Shown piece by piece: positions 1 to 9,617 of a stretch of DNA of 64,000 nt. Numbering within the stretch: the stretch's first letter is position 1; each line of letters starts with the position of its first letter. This stretch comes from Gongronella butleri (taxonomy: Eukaryota > Mucoromycota > Mucoromycetes > Mucorales > Cunninghamellaceae): positions 1-64,000 of the forward strand of contig JAIWZP010000050.1 of assembly GCA_025201375.1 (NCBI GenBank), in the 5' to 3' direction. The notes under the pieces are model-generated. The model was not told the DNA's origin. It saw only the letters and a program-made list of their open reading frames with translations, and ran no database searches. Both the position numbers and the translations under genes were made by a program.

Positions 1-633
1 CTCCTATTCCCTATTTATGACCAACTTTCCCCTCCCAATACTCCTCTCACTACTTTTTTGGGCTCACACCCACTGTGGACATACTACAAGACTCCAAGGA
101 AGGATTTCATCACATACATCGTATCCAATTCCCCTGATCCCCCCGCCAAATACACAAAAGCCAATCTGGTATGGAAAACACGACTACAACCTTTTGCACG
201 CACCCTTCTCATCCGCACCATTCACCAAAAAATACCTTGCCGCGCTGTCCTATTCCGTCTGCACATCACCGAGCATGAACGATGCCTCTTCTGCCAAAAT
301 CACCTAGAAGAAGATGCAGATCACATGCTTGTGACGTGCCCCTCCAAATGGCCACTCTGGGAGGCCGTTACGCAGCATTTTTTCCCCCACAATGTGATAA
401 CCCCTCATTTTATCACAGAATATCTCATTTCTCTCACACCACACCGTCACATTCGCAATCGTACACTCCTGTTCCAAGTCCTCATCACCACAGCTTGGTT
501 TGTATGGACACGACATTTCACGGCCCTCCGACAACACCCTGAGGGTGGCAACGCACCTTGGCTTCCGCATCTTTCCAAACTCCTTTCCTTAATCCAACGC
601 ACCATTATCAACCCCCTGTCCACAGTGGAGTAA
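1..633 (+). CDS. Retrotransposon pol protein, C-terminal fragment with RT-associated zinc finger (partial, 5' end outside window)
   Basis: Frame 1 is open from the first base to the TAA at 631-633, giving 210 residues of the C-terminus. The recognisable part is the zinc-binding module found after reverse transcriptase in many L1-like elements: CLFC, then HLEEDADHMLVTCP, i.e. Cys-x2-Cys followed by a His-x4-Cys pair, then a conserved W (PLWEAV). Upstream is a basic stretch (LVWKTRLQPFARTLLIRTIH) typical of the linker between RT and the finger. The RT and endonuclease domains lie outside the window. The frame is intact where visible, so this copy could be recent. The product would act in target-primed reverse transcription of its own RNA. 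Confidence 0.75.
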   Translation, partial: LLFPIYDQLSPPNTPLTTFLGSHPLWTYYKTPRKDFITYIVSNSPDPPAKYTKANLVWKTRLQPFARTLLIRTIHQKIPCRAVLFRLHITEHERCLFCQNHLEEDADHMLVTCPSKWPLWEAVTQHFFPHNVITPHFITEYLISLTPHRHIRNRTLLFQVLITTAWFVWTRHFTALRQHPEGGNAPWLPHLSKLLSLIQRTIINPLSTVE

Positions 634-995
634 GCTCCTACACATTGCTGCATTAAATCAAAAAAAAAAAAAAAAAATTATATGCTCATGAATATGATTA
701 TGACAATGCAAGAACCCCCTGATTTCCCAATCATAATACACCTTCTCATCCAATCCCTCGTACCTTTCGTACCTTCGCGTACCTTTCTTACCTCCCAACC
801 TTCAACCCTTACCTCACACCACCAATATATCTCCAATGTCCTCTCTACCTTCCCCCCTCTCTCCCCACCATCACACATTGATCCGTTCAGTCACGTACTC
901 AGTCCCCTCATCATGACGGCTGTTTCAGAACCTCATTATACCCATTTTCTTTATTGTAATCAATAAAAATGACGTTCAAATACAAAAAAAAAAAA
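1..995 (+). mobile_element. Non-LTR (L1-like) retrotransposon, 3' part, truncated by the window edge
   Basis: The open frame 1-633 is the C-terminal end of an L1-like pol protein. It is followed by non-coding sequence with an A run at about 660-677, a pyrimidine-rich stretch, an AATAAA-type signal near 962-967, and a final 12-base A tail at 984-995. The tail directly abuts the 3' end of a 5S rRNA gene on the other strand. The last 110 bases or so are found again at about 44262-44360 next to the second 5S gene, including a 20-base identical block ending GACGTTC. Because there are two A runs, bases 678-995 could be a separate element inserted behind the first; I cannot decide between these from one copy. 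Confidence 0.8.
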
Positions 996-1110
996 TTACA
1001 GCACCTGGTATTCCCGCATGATCTCTCACTGCAGTACTAACCAGGCCGTACTATGGATCGCTGCAGAGATCGGACGGGATCTGGCGCTTTCATAGTCGTA
1101 TGGCCGTAAC
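996..1110 (-). rRNA. 5S ribosomal RNA
   Basis: Read on the minus strand the sequence runs from GTTACGGCCATACGAC to CCAGGTGCTGTAA, the standard 5S start and end. The ends pair to form helix I (GUUACGGC with GCUGUAAU, using G-U pairs), and the CCGTCCGATCT and CATAGTACGGCC segments are in the usual order. Length is 115, or about 117 with two more 5' bases. The T tract expected as Pol III terminator is supplied by the retroelement A tail on the other strand (984-995). The sequence is identical to the copy at 44389-44503. Confidence 0.93.
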
Positions 1111-1205
1111 ATATCTATATTTTTGCTTGGTTCAACAAATGGTCCGTTTTCGGCAATTCGGCCGCCGTTCTCCGAACCAATAAACGCGATTTAAATGTTA
1201 GGATT
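1111..1205 (-). promoter_or_regulatory. Conserved block upstream of the 5S gene
   Basis: Bases about 1135-1195 resemble the matching position upstream of the other 5S gene (about 44530-44590). Shared pieces on the plus strand are TTTCGGCA, CGGCC, CCGAACCA, a TAAA and a TTAAAT, separated by diverged bases. The 5S genes are identical while this flank has diverged, so the kept pieces may be an upstream 5S promoter. They could also be the remains of a larger duplicated unit. Confidence 0.45.
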
Positions 1206-2479
1206 TGATATTTTGTCCTACCTTGAAGGCGAATGCCTAGAGAAAACGCGCCACAGAGCCATGCGGATGCGCTCACTTTTCGAACTTTGCTTCGCAATTC
1301 TTCCCTTCTCTTCTGTTGACACTCATCTATCGAGAACCAGCTGCAGCAGCGAGCCTGACGGGACAGAGCGGCAATCGTCACAAGTTTTGTTTCGTACATT
1401 AAAACTTAAAATTAAAAATTGCTCATTGCTCGCTCATGACCGGATGAATTCCCTGTTTTTTCGAATTTATCGTGCTTTCTCCGTGCCATTTTACTGTGTG
1501 AGCGATTGGTGTGATTTTCGGAGACGCGTTTTCTTATCTTTTACTCATTTTCTTGGTCAAGGCTGGTTTAGAAGAACTGGTGTGTCGCGTGCGGCGCTCT
1601 TTTGACAGCTGCAACTCGACCTTTCACTGGTTGTTTTAACACGCCCCTTCATATTAGGACCTGTTTCAGGTTGTGAATGCGTGTTTGCGTCATTAAATCT
1701 TTGATTCAGCACTAAAATCACCATACAATCATGCCAAGTTAACCAACTTTTACAAATGTTGAAACTACAAACCGAAACGTATCCAAAATGGGGAATGGCA
1801 ATTGGAAAACTTAGTGAAGGGTCGAATTGCAGCTGTCAAAAAAGCGCCACAAGCGACGCACCAGTTCAAAATCAGCCGTGGCCAAGCTCTCCGTCCAAAT
1901 CAAAAATGTGTCCTTGGCATGCGTCAAACTCTCTCACAAGAAGAAGGGAGCATAGAGAAACAACGAAAATGCCAAAAAAAGAAAGAAAAAAAAAAAAGAG
2001 ATCCGCCTTCCCAGGGACGAGTAACGCATGATTTAAATTTTAACTTGAACGCGAAATTCTTTGAAGGAACGCGTTCTGGGGCTGGGCCGACGTGTCTAAC
2101 AGTATGATTTGAATCAGATGCGTCGACTTTTGTTGCAGGAAAGAGACGGATGCTACGGTTTCTTTGCCGCGAGGTATCACATGTCCAAAGTTTACCCCCA
2201 AAATGACATTTCTTTGCTCTTGTGTAAGTTTTGCCAAAACTCAATGGGTGCCGGTGTCCACGTAAACAGCACTTCGGTTTCTTTACACTGAAATCGAACG
2301 GACAGATCAAACGCTTTATTTATGTGCAAAAATCCAAACGGATGAAAATCATGCTTTTGTGTATTTTTTGGGCACTTGTTGAGATACTGACTGATTTTTT
2401 TCACGTTTGTGGAAGCTCATATTTGTGGACATGGACAGACAGGCAGTGTCGAACCAGTATCATGTCTATCATACCAAAA
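1206..2479. other. Gene-poor region
   Basis: No reading frame here has a recognisable motif or a believable exon chain. The stretch is AT-rich with short A runs (for example near 1975-2000) and carries no TACWGTA footprints. Frames over 100 codons on both strands overlap each other and look random. Confidence 0.6.
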
Positions 2480-3345
2480 TCGAAAATGTGAGTATTTAGA
2501 GTCATTGTGTACCAACTCGGCGGAATCTCGGCGCAATGTTTCCGAAACACCATCGCATTTACTGTCTTTCATCACAGATTCATTTGAGATAACTCGCGCT
2601 TCGATACGTTGGGCCGTTGTCGCATACGCTACCAGAATGGACAAGATCTTACCCTCTTTTTGCAGAACGCGTCCTCCGGATCTTGTTCATCGCGTCTTAT
2701 ATTTGAGATAGAGCATGCTAAACACTAAAATCCGGCGATGTCAAGTTTCTTTCAGAAATCGGATCACACAGTCGTGAGAACATCCATTTTGCAAAATTTC
2801 AGGGCCAAATCAGAACCAACAAAACAACCTCCAAATGCTAACAACTCGCCGAAAACCTGACGCGATATCATCCCCAAACCACAAGCGCTTTTACCGCGTC
2901 TGCCCGCTGATTCAATTGCGGTGATTCACGTGTCGGGGCGCTCAGCCGTTGCCGCTGTACGAGACAAAATGGTACAGATCTTACCCTTTACTGTACGCCT
3001 GTGAAACTGGCGCTTCATCAGAAATTTGCGCATCTGGTCCCAAATTTGAACCAGTTGATGGTAGACCTCATTCTCCAGCGGTGTTAATTTTGCTCGCGAA
3101 TCGAATCGCTCAGTCTCGAGAAATCTCGAGATTTGTGTTTGCTAGTGAAACCTCACCAGCTCCGAGCAGCATTTTACGCGTTTCTCCCGATGCGGTCCGC
3201 CGTCTGGCTCCAAATTTGAATCAGTGGATAGTCGACTTAAAAATCGGATCACTCAGTCGTCTCGCGAAATCTTGAGATTCGTCGTGTTTGCTACTGTAAA
3301 CTGTACAGTATTAGTGAAAACCCAGCGTCAAATAAATTTTTACGC
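2480..3345 (+). repeat. Dispersed repeat family A, copy 1 (tandem sub-units)
   Basis: This stretch matches 31530-32960 in order and orientation. It contains repeated sub-units: a CAAACCACAAGCGCTTTTACC type block followed by GATTCATTTGAG appears near 2546 and 2875 here, and near 31718, 32030 and 32525 in the other copy. Other shared pieces are AATCAGGGCCAAAT, CTCGCCGA and TTTCTCCCGATG. No coding frame survives in either copy. Several differences between copies are 5-bp TACWG-type insertions. Confidence 0.8.
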
Positions 3346-3399
3346 ATTCCTCCCGACGAGGCTGACCACCACATACAGTACGGTACAGTATGCTGTATG

Positions 3400-3960
3400 T
3401 CAAACAGCACTCTTTTCAGTCGATCGGCGTTCATCATCATGCGTCACTCTTTGGGCTTTACAGTATTTTTCTTAAGTTACCGGTAGGCGACGCGGCGACC
3501 TGCCATTTTTGTCTGCCAATAGCATATGGTCGGAGCTACCTGTTTGGGATGCATTGATCACTCGGAGCTAGAAATTTCCCAAATTTGGCGTTTTCTGGGA
3601 TTGAAATGTGTGGCCCCTGAATTTTTCAAAAGCGGTCCTAGCACTTTGGGTGCTTAAGTGTTTTAGTTGCAAATTTTGCGCTGAATGCGATGCAGTTATT
3701 TTTGAGCGGGATCGACCAAGCAGATGGCGAGATAAATGCTCCAAGATAGGGCAAAATTGAGGTTTTTGGAATTTGCGGGCTCAAAAAAAGTCGTGCGGAC
3801 CCATCTCAAGCACTGGTCTGTAGTTCATCTCGTGGCACAGCTTTCATTGGCGGGAAGCTGGGCTGTAAAAAAAAAACTGGAGGCACAGCAGGTCGGCGGC
3901 AAACAGGCAAAGTTTGAAAAACACGCTTTCCAACGGCAAATGCTTACTTTTGCGCGACGT
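3400..3960 (+). repeat. Dispersed repeat family B, copy 1
   Basis: Matches 34020-34390 in the same orientation. Shared landmarks are CGTTCAT...ACTCTTTGGGCTT, GCGACCTGC, TACCTGTTTGGGATGCATTG followed by ATCACTCGGAG, GATTGAAATGTGTG, TTGCAAATTTTGCGCTGAAT and GAGCGGG(A/G)TCGACCA. Family A precedes family B at both loci, so A plus B is probably one longer element. The end (GGCAAAGTTTGAAAAACACGC near 3916) recurs near 62645. Confidence 0.75.
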
Positions 3961-4114
3961 GCAGAAGCGTGTTGCTGTAAAATGTACTCTGTCTCGTCAG
4001 CTTGTATACAGTAGGAGCTTGCTGGATTAAAAATTAAACGAGCGCGTACGAGCAAATTATCTGGTGTAAACGCGAGCAAAAATTAAACGTCTGGAACAAT
4101 GATTGGGTGTTCTA

Positions 4115-4308
4115 CAGTTTCTGGATATATCGGTTTCAAAAATTTTCGATTTTGTTTGCTGCCGATATACAATAAAAGCCTGCCAAATGCCAATATAATG
4201 AGCGGATTTTTCTAGGTTTTCGACTTTTATATGTAAACCATTTTTTGAAAGCTGCCGATATAGCGAGGAAACCGATATAGCATGTGCCGATATATCCAGA
4301 ACCTACTG
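4115..4308. mobile_element. MITE of Tc1/mariner (pogo-like) type with CAG...CTG ends
   Basis: The left end reads CAGTTTCTGGATATATCGG. The right end, read inward on the minus strand, is CAGTAGGTTCTGGATATATC followed by GG, so TTCTGGATATATCGG is shared as a terminal inverted repeat. Each end is flanked by TA (4113-4114 and 4309-4310), the target duplication of this superfamily. Several internal CCGATATA motifs repeat the subterminal sequence. At 194 bp it has no transposase and must have been moved by another element. The left end lacks the AGG triplet present at the right. Confidence 0.75.
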
Positions 4309-4310
4309 TA

Positions 4311-4894
4311 TGTCTAACCTCTCTTTTGATCACCATGCTGCGCTCTGTAAAAAGGATGATCAATTGCAAATGGTTGAACCAAATGAAACTCAAGTTTTGG
4401 CAGGCCAATGTTGCTTGTTTCAAAGGGATTGCTGCCTAAATCTGAAAGCGGCAAAGTTGTAGCTGGTCTTGATCTCTATCATGCAATTTGTATACAGTTG
4501 AGAGTGATCAACTAAAGAAAATGAGTAAATGACACGACAATAACAAAAAAAGGGGATATTTGCATTTTTTTCGTGTGCATGTGCGCGTGTGCCGACTTTT
4601 TTTTTTTCTTGGCCAAGTTAATGTGGTGCATCTTCAACGTCCACGTTGCCCATTTTTTACACTGTTTGTTGCAAAAGAATGCATTTCAATCAATCACACG
4701 CGCATTTTGGCCAAAATGTGTCAGTCATGCTTTCATGCATAGAACGCGCTTCGCAAAAATCTCGCGTGTCGGCGCCTGAACAAGGGTGCCGACCAGCCCG
4801 CCGAAAAAGGCAACGCGGAAAATTAGCTTGATGGTGAGTTTTGCCATTGCTTCACACGTTTCTTTTTCTTTCTTGAATACGTGCACCTTTTACC
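4311..4894. other. Upstream region of the Fmp46-like gene
   Basis: The proximal part holds pyrimidine-rich tracts typical of fungal promoters (about 4856-4875). A possible 5'UTR intron could begin at the GTGAGT near 4833 and end just before the start codon; this is not secure. No other gene is seen. Confidence 0.4.
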
Positions 4895-5293
4895 ATGTCG
4901 TTTCGTCCCCCCAAGACTCTGCCAATTATTTCCCTATTCCATAACCCACGCGTTGCGTCGTCTCAGCAAGCATTCCGGCTGCTTCAAGAGCGGCAGCGGC
5001 GTCCTTCTGGCGAAGACGCCTATCGGCTTGATGTCGTCGCTCCCGAGACGCTGCCCACCAAGGATCAGCTCGAACAGCTTGCCGGCGCTCTGCACGGCTG
5101 GGATGCACTCATTGCAGACGACGCCAAGGAATTGAACAAGCATCCCGCGCAGGATGTGCTCGGGTCACTGCTAAAGGACGCAAATGCCCTCAAGCGCCCC
5201 ATTGTCATGGACTGGGGTAAGGGTGCCGCAGCAACGTCGCTCAAGGGTATCGAGGAGCTGATCAACAAGCGACAAACCAGCAACGATGAATAA
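4895..5293 (+). CDS. Fmp46-like (DUF1687) small thioredoxin-fold protein
   Basis: Single-exon gene of 132 residues. It matches the fungal Fmp46/DUF1687 pattern: an N-terminal strand-like segment (LPIISLFHNP), then AYRLDVV, then PTKDQLEQL, and a C-terminal KRPIVMDWGKGAAAT followed by GIEEL. Family members are small mitochondrial proteins with a predicted thioredoxin-like fold and a proposed redox role. This one contains no cysteine at all, so ordinary thiol redox chemistry is unlikely. The ATG is the first in frame after a pyrimidine-rich leader. The stop is followed at once by TAATAAAAT, a likely poly(A) signal. The kinase gene to the right is convergent. Confidence 0.8.
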   Translation: MSFRPPKTLPIISLFHNPRVASSQQAFRLLQERQRRPSGEDAYRLDVVAPETLPTKDQLEQLAGALHGWDALIADDAKELNKHPAQDVLGSLLKDANALKRPIVMDWGKGAAATSLKGIEELINKRQTSNDE

Positions 5294-5536
5294 TAAAATA
5301 TTCGATTTTTTTAATTTTTTTGTGTCTCTTTATTCTTTACGTGAGTTTGTAGTGGTGGTTGAAGGTGGGGGGTAACAGCAATGGGTTGGGATGTATGGGT
5401 GTGAAGGGGTGGTGGTGGTGCCGACCGGCAATACAATACATGAGGTTGGAATGCGAAAATGGAGGATTTGTACAAAAAAAGGCATGCAAAAAGGCAAAAG
5501 TGTGTAAAAAAAAACAAGAAGGATTCGGTTGGCTTC

Positions 5537-7516
5537 TTATTTCTTCTTCTTCTTGTGGTGATGATCATTGGGGCTTTCTTCGGCAGCAGGTTGGTCCAGC
5601 AGCTCAATGCCGCCGTGCGCCATGATGTCCTTTGCAGGCGCGACAAAGACGTGATGGCTGTGGTCATCACAAGGTTTGCCGGGCTCACATGCGGTGATGG
5701 ATGCGACCCAAGGGTCTTGCAGCACCTGGTCCAGCGTGTAGCGTTTGGAGGGTTCAGGCTCGAGGATATGTGCAATGACGCTGCGGGCGTCGCGCGGCAA
5801 CATCTTGAACAAGCGCGCAGCGGCCTGCGTGCTGGGATTGACAAAGTTGCGGTACGATTGGTCGTGCGAGGGGCGTGGGATCTTCCAGGGGAAGCGGCGG
5901 ATCATCATGCACACATACACAATACCGCATGACCACAGATCAGACAATGCCGCGTCATAATCCGGCTGCGTGTATTGCTCAGGCGCAATGTACGGGTCCG
6001 ACCCGCAAATCCCTTTGCTGTTCCTTGACTTTGTCTCGTGAGGATACTTTGTCACCACACTGCAGCCAAAATCGATGATCTTGACCGTGCGTCCATCTTC
6101 TCCAATGAGGAGCTAAAAAAAGAAAAGAAAAAAAAAAGTAAGACAAATTGTGCTAAAAACGTGAAAAAGACGCGCCCCGCCTCGCCTTGGCAAAATAAAA
6201 TAAAATGCCATGCTCAGGTGGAACACGTGTCTTGGCAAAATGCCGTTTTCGGCCAACTTCTTTTTCAAAAAAAAAAAAAGAAAAAAAAGAAAAAAAGGAT
6301 GCTTACATTGTCAAGCTTGATATCACGGTGCGCAATGCCCATGGATTGCAAGTATTGAACGCCACTGAGCAACTGGCGCCAACAGCAGGCAATTTCAGTG
6401 CGCGTCATCTTGCCACTCATCACAATGTTGAAGAGGTCATTGGGGGCGTATTCCATGATTTCGTAGAATTGCGAGCCTTCTTGGATGATGTCGAGTGTCT
6501 CGACGACATTGACGTGGTGCAGTGTGGACCCGATGCAAAATTCGGCCGTGACCTTTTTGACATATTCCTTTTCGTTCTCATGCTCGCCTCGCTTGCGGAA
6601 TTGCTTGACGGCAAACGTCTTGTTGTCGGTGCTGCGCCGAATCAATCGGACAGTGCCACCGGCACCCTTGCCCACAAAGCGACCTAATAATAGCGCACCA
6701 AAAAAAAGATCAGCCGGGTTAAAATTCCCTCTTTTTTTTTTTTTTTTTTTTTTGATGAAGCGACTTACCCCACTTGCCATAGCGGCCCTCGAGATCCTTG
6801 TTAAACTCATTGGCAAAGGACAGATCGCTGATCTTGCTGTTGTAGGTGGACGATGGGCGTGATTTGTTCTTTTTCTCCTTTTTGTCTTGCTTGAAGAAGC
6901 GCTTGAGTTCGTGTAAAAAGGTATCTTTCTTTTCCAAGTGGTGGAAATGCGTGCTGTGGTACGTCTTGTTGTATTCGGGTCGCTTGAAGATGAATTGCGA
7001 TGGTGTGCCGGGTCGCGATGGGAGCGACGTTGTGGATGAGGAGCGATTGGAGGTTGCGAGGTCGTCCTCGGTGGTTTTGGTCATGCCGTCCAGCATCGAG
7101 CTGGCGCCGGACGAATGGCTGGGCGAGGGCGGCTTGCTGCTGCTCGCGCTGTCTTGACCCATCTCCTCTTCCTCGCGAATTGAGTGAGGAATTGCGTCGT
7201 GCTCCAGCACCTTGTCATCGCCGCCGCTGTGTCGGGGCGACAAGGACGGGGTGTGCGACGCCGTCAAACCCGGCGATGGATAACCATTCACAGACAACGC
7301 CTCGGAGGACGATTGAGCACGCGGGTATCGGTGCACAATGGGTGTGCCCGGCACAGACACGTCCGGCGTCACGTTTTCAAATTGATGCACAGCATGCTTG
7401 TTCTGCAAAATCTTGGCCGGCGTGTCAAAGTCCATGGACTGTAGCTTCTCGGACAAGTGATTCATGGCGGCTGTCTCGTGTAAATGCTGATGGAACGATG
7501 ATGGACGAGAACTCAT
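5537..7516 (-). CDS. NPR/HAL-family serine/threonine protein kinase (Sat4/Hal5-like)
   Basis: Three exons: 7516-6769, 6683-6307 and 6112-5537, giving 566 residues. The first 240 residues are a Ser/Pro-rich regulatory tail. The kinase domain starts at [19 protein letters not shown] and has the expected residues: Lys276 (FAVKQF), Asp370 in HRDIKLDN and Asp389 in [14 protein letters not shown] activation segment follows. The GxGAGGxVRL loop and RYGKWG lead-in are typical of yeast Hal4/Hal5-type kinases, which control K+ and nutrient transporters at the plasma membrane. The protein ends in a His/Lys-rich tail. Both introns contain A/T homopolymers. The start ATG (MSSRPSS) was chosen as the first in frame after a poly-pyrimidine leader. 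Confidence 0.88.
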
Positions 7517-8746
7517 TGGTAAAAAAAAAAGAATCGAAAAACGGACAAAAAAGCTGGAATGGACAATGGGGTAAAAAAAAAAATCTACACGCTCTTTAGC
7601 AACAATATCCAACCGTGACCAGAAAAATAAAATGAGAAACGAAAAAAAAAGAAGAAAAAAGCGATCTTGGGTTCTTTTTTTTTTTTTTATGTGTGATTGC
7701 TGCAAGGAAAAATTCTGCCCCGACCACCAATCAGATGGGCTTGCATGTGGATTTGCTCCCGGATGCCCGCTCCCCCCTTCCCTTCCCTTCTCATTGCCCC
7801 CCCGCTTATCAATGTGTAGGCTGATTACTCATTGTGATGATCAAGGCGATCAGGTTGCATTCAGAAAAAAAATCACTCTTTTCCTCCTGATCCCCCTTTT
7901 TTAAAAGAAAAAAATATCGCCAGTTGAGCATGTTTGTTTCATGAGTTTGCACTGTTGCCACCCACGAGACGCACGCGCGTTGCCGTAGCAAGCCGAATGG
8001 GCGGCGCGCAATTGGGGGGTCAAAGGGGGGAAGGGGATGGTGGAAAAACTTGATGCCGCGGTCAAGCCCGATTTATCCTGGGCAAACACCCCTATTTTCA
8101 ATGTCACCCTGAATTGTGTGACACCCGCCATGAATGACCATGGCCGCAGTCGCCCGGCTAAGCGGGGCAGGTGGCAAAAAGGCGTGCATTTTCGCGGGTA
8201 AATGATTGCCTGGACTCCTTTGAGTCCTCTGATTCGCCCAACCTTGACGCATCAAAGACACATCAAGACGTCCCCCGCCTTCCACATGACCGCAACTGCT
8301 GTTTTAAAAGCCCTGAATACCATGAATTCTTTGATCTCACTACTTTAAACCCGCTGATCCGGCGCCTTTTTATTCTATTTTACTTTCCCAACACTGTTTT
8401 TTTTATTTCCTTTTACGCTTTTACAAATTGCAGATCAGCCAGCAATGGCCGCCTTTGTGTTTAATGAACCGGAGTCGTGATGAAAAAAGTGAAACATCAA
8501 CATCGCCTATCGACTCCGAAGTCTCGACTGGACCCCCATTTTTTATTTGTTTACGAATGGTGGCCTCTGAAGATCACATATAAAAAAAAGGGAGGGCCTT
8601 TTTCAGATTTCTGTCGGCCGGGGTGTACCATCCAGTTCATATCCGGGCCGCCCACGCGTCCCACACGCCATTTTCCAACTTTGCGCAATCCCATGGTCTG
8701 GATTTCCTGTTCTTCCATGCATCTGTTTTGCTTGCACGCTCGTAAA

Positions 8747-8784
<38 letters not shown>

Positions 8785-9617
8785 ACAAGAGCCATGGAAG
8801 CGAGAAAAAAGTGCGTTTCATCTAGAGCATCGCGTAAATTCTCATCCCTTTCCGCGGGACGCGACAAAACGCGCGCGGATAATTGCTGCGGCCGATGCAC
8901 CACAATATGCACACGTCGCCAGCGCGTTCAAGTCATAGCGCACGTCATCATGCGCGTCCATGGTCGCTGAAAATGCATGCCAGAGAAAAAAAATGGGTGC
9001 TTGCAGCTCGCGCTCAGAGGAGCAAGCTGAGCACAGGCCGTGCAATACCAGAGTCATGGGCCTTCTCTGTCTCTCTCTCTCTGTGCAATGGCAATCCATT
9101 GGCATCTGTGCTGACATGTGCACACAGCTGATTCCACGCGTGCGTCTCAGCCAAAATGAAAGTTTTTCCTGGGATAATCCTTTTGCCATGAAAGGGGGGG
9201 GGTTAAACCCCTTGGTATCCAAGACAACGGGGGGAACTGGAATGGAAAAGATCATGCAGCATGGCATGGCATGGCATTCGAGAATAAAAAGCATCTCATA
9301 CCTGGGCACGCTGAAAAAGAGCTTTGAGCACCTTGACCAAGAATGGGCACCATGCCATCCTCCCCCATCAAAGGCGGTTGTTGTGTCCACCGGGCGCCGA
9401 GGGTGCCGCAGCTTACACCATGCACACCAAGCACTAATTTGGGACAATTGCCTTTTTGGTTTCGGCGGACTTGCCGCCGCGTCCAGCCCATGGGACGACG
9501 GAGTGTGAGGCAGAGTATTAAAAATGGGCAAAGGCTGACGTGTCTGCGGAAAATATGATTTTTTATAGTACAAAAAGGGGGGGGGGCGTATGAAAAAAAA
9601 GAAAGCCATTGGGGCGG
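7517..9617. other. Intergenic region upstream of the HAL-type kinase
   Basis: No gene is supported. The part next to 7516 is the kinase promoter and holds pyrimidine tracts on the minus strand. A 32-base A run lies at 8748-8779. Frames in 8842-9639 are driven by homopolymers and contain no motif. The KAS gene ends at 9618. Confidence 0.55.
8748..8779. repeat. 32-base A homopolymer
   Basis: Pure A run in an intergenic region. Similar runs of 25 or more occur at 31383-31415 (A) and 63335-63360 (T). Confidence 0.9.

Noticed and set aside
682..966. 94-codon frame after the retrotransposon stop
   Set aside because: It has pyrimidine-rich composition, no motif, and lies in the element 3' region; the homologous tail at 44.3 kb does not keep the frame.
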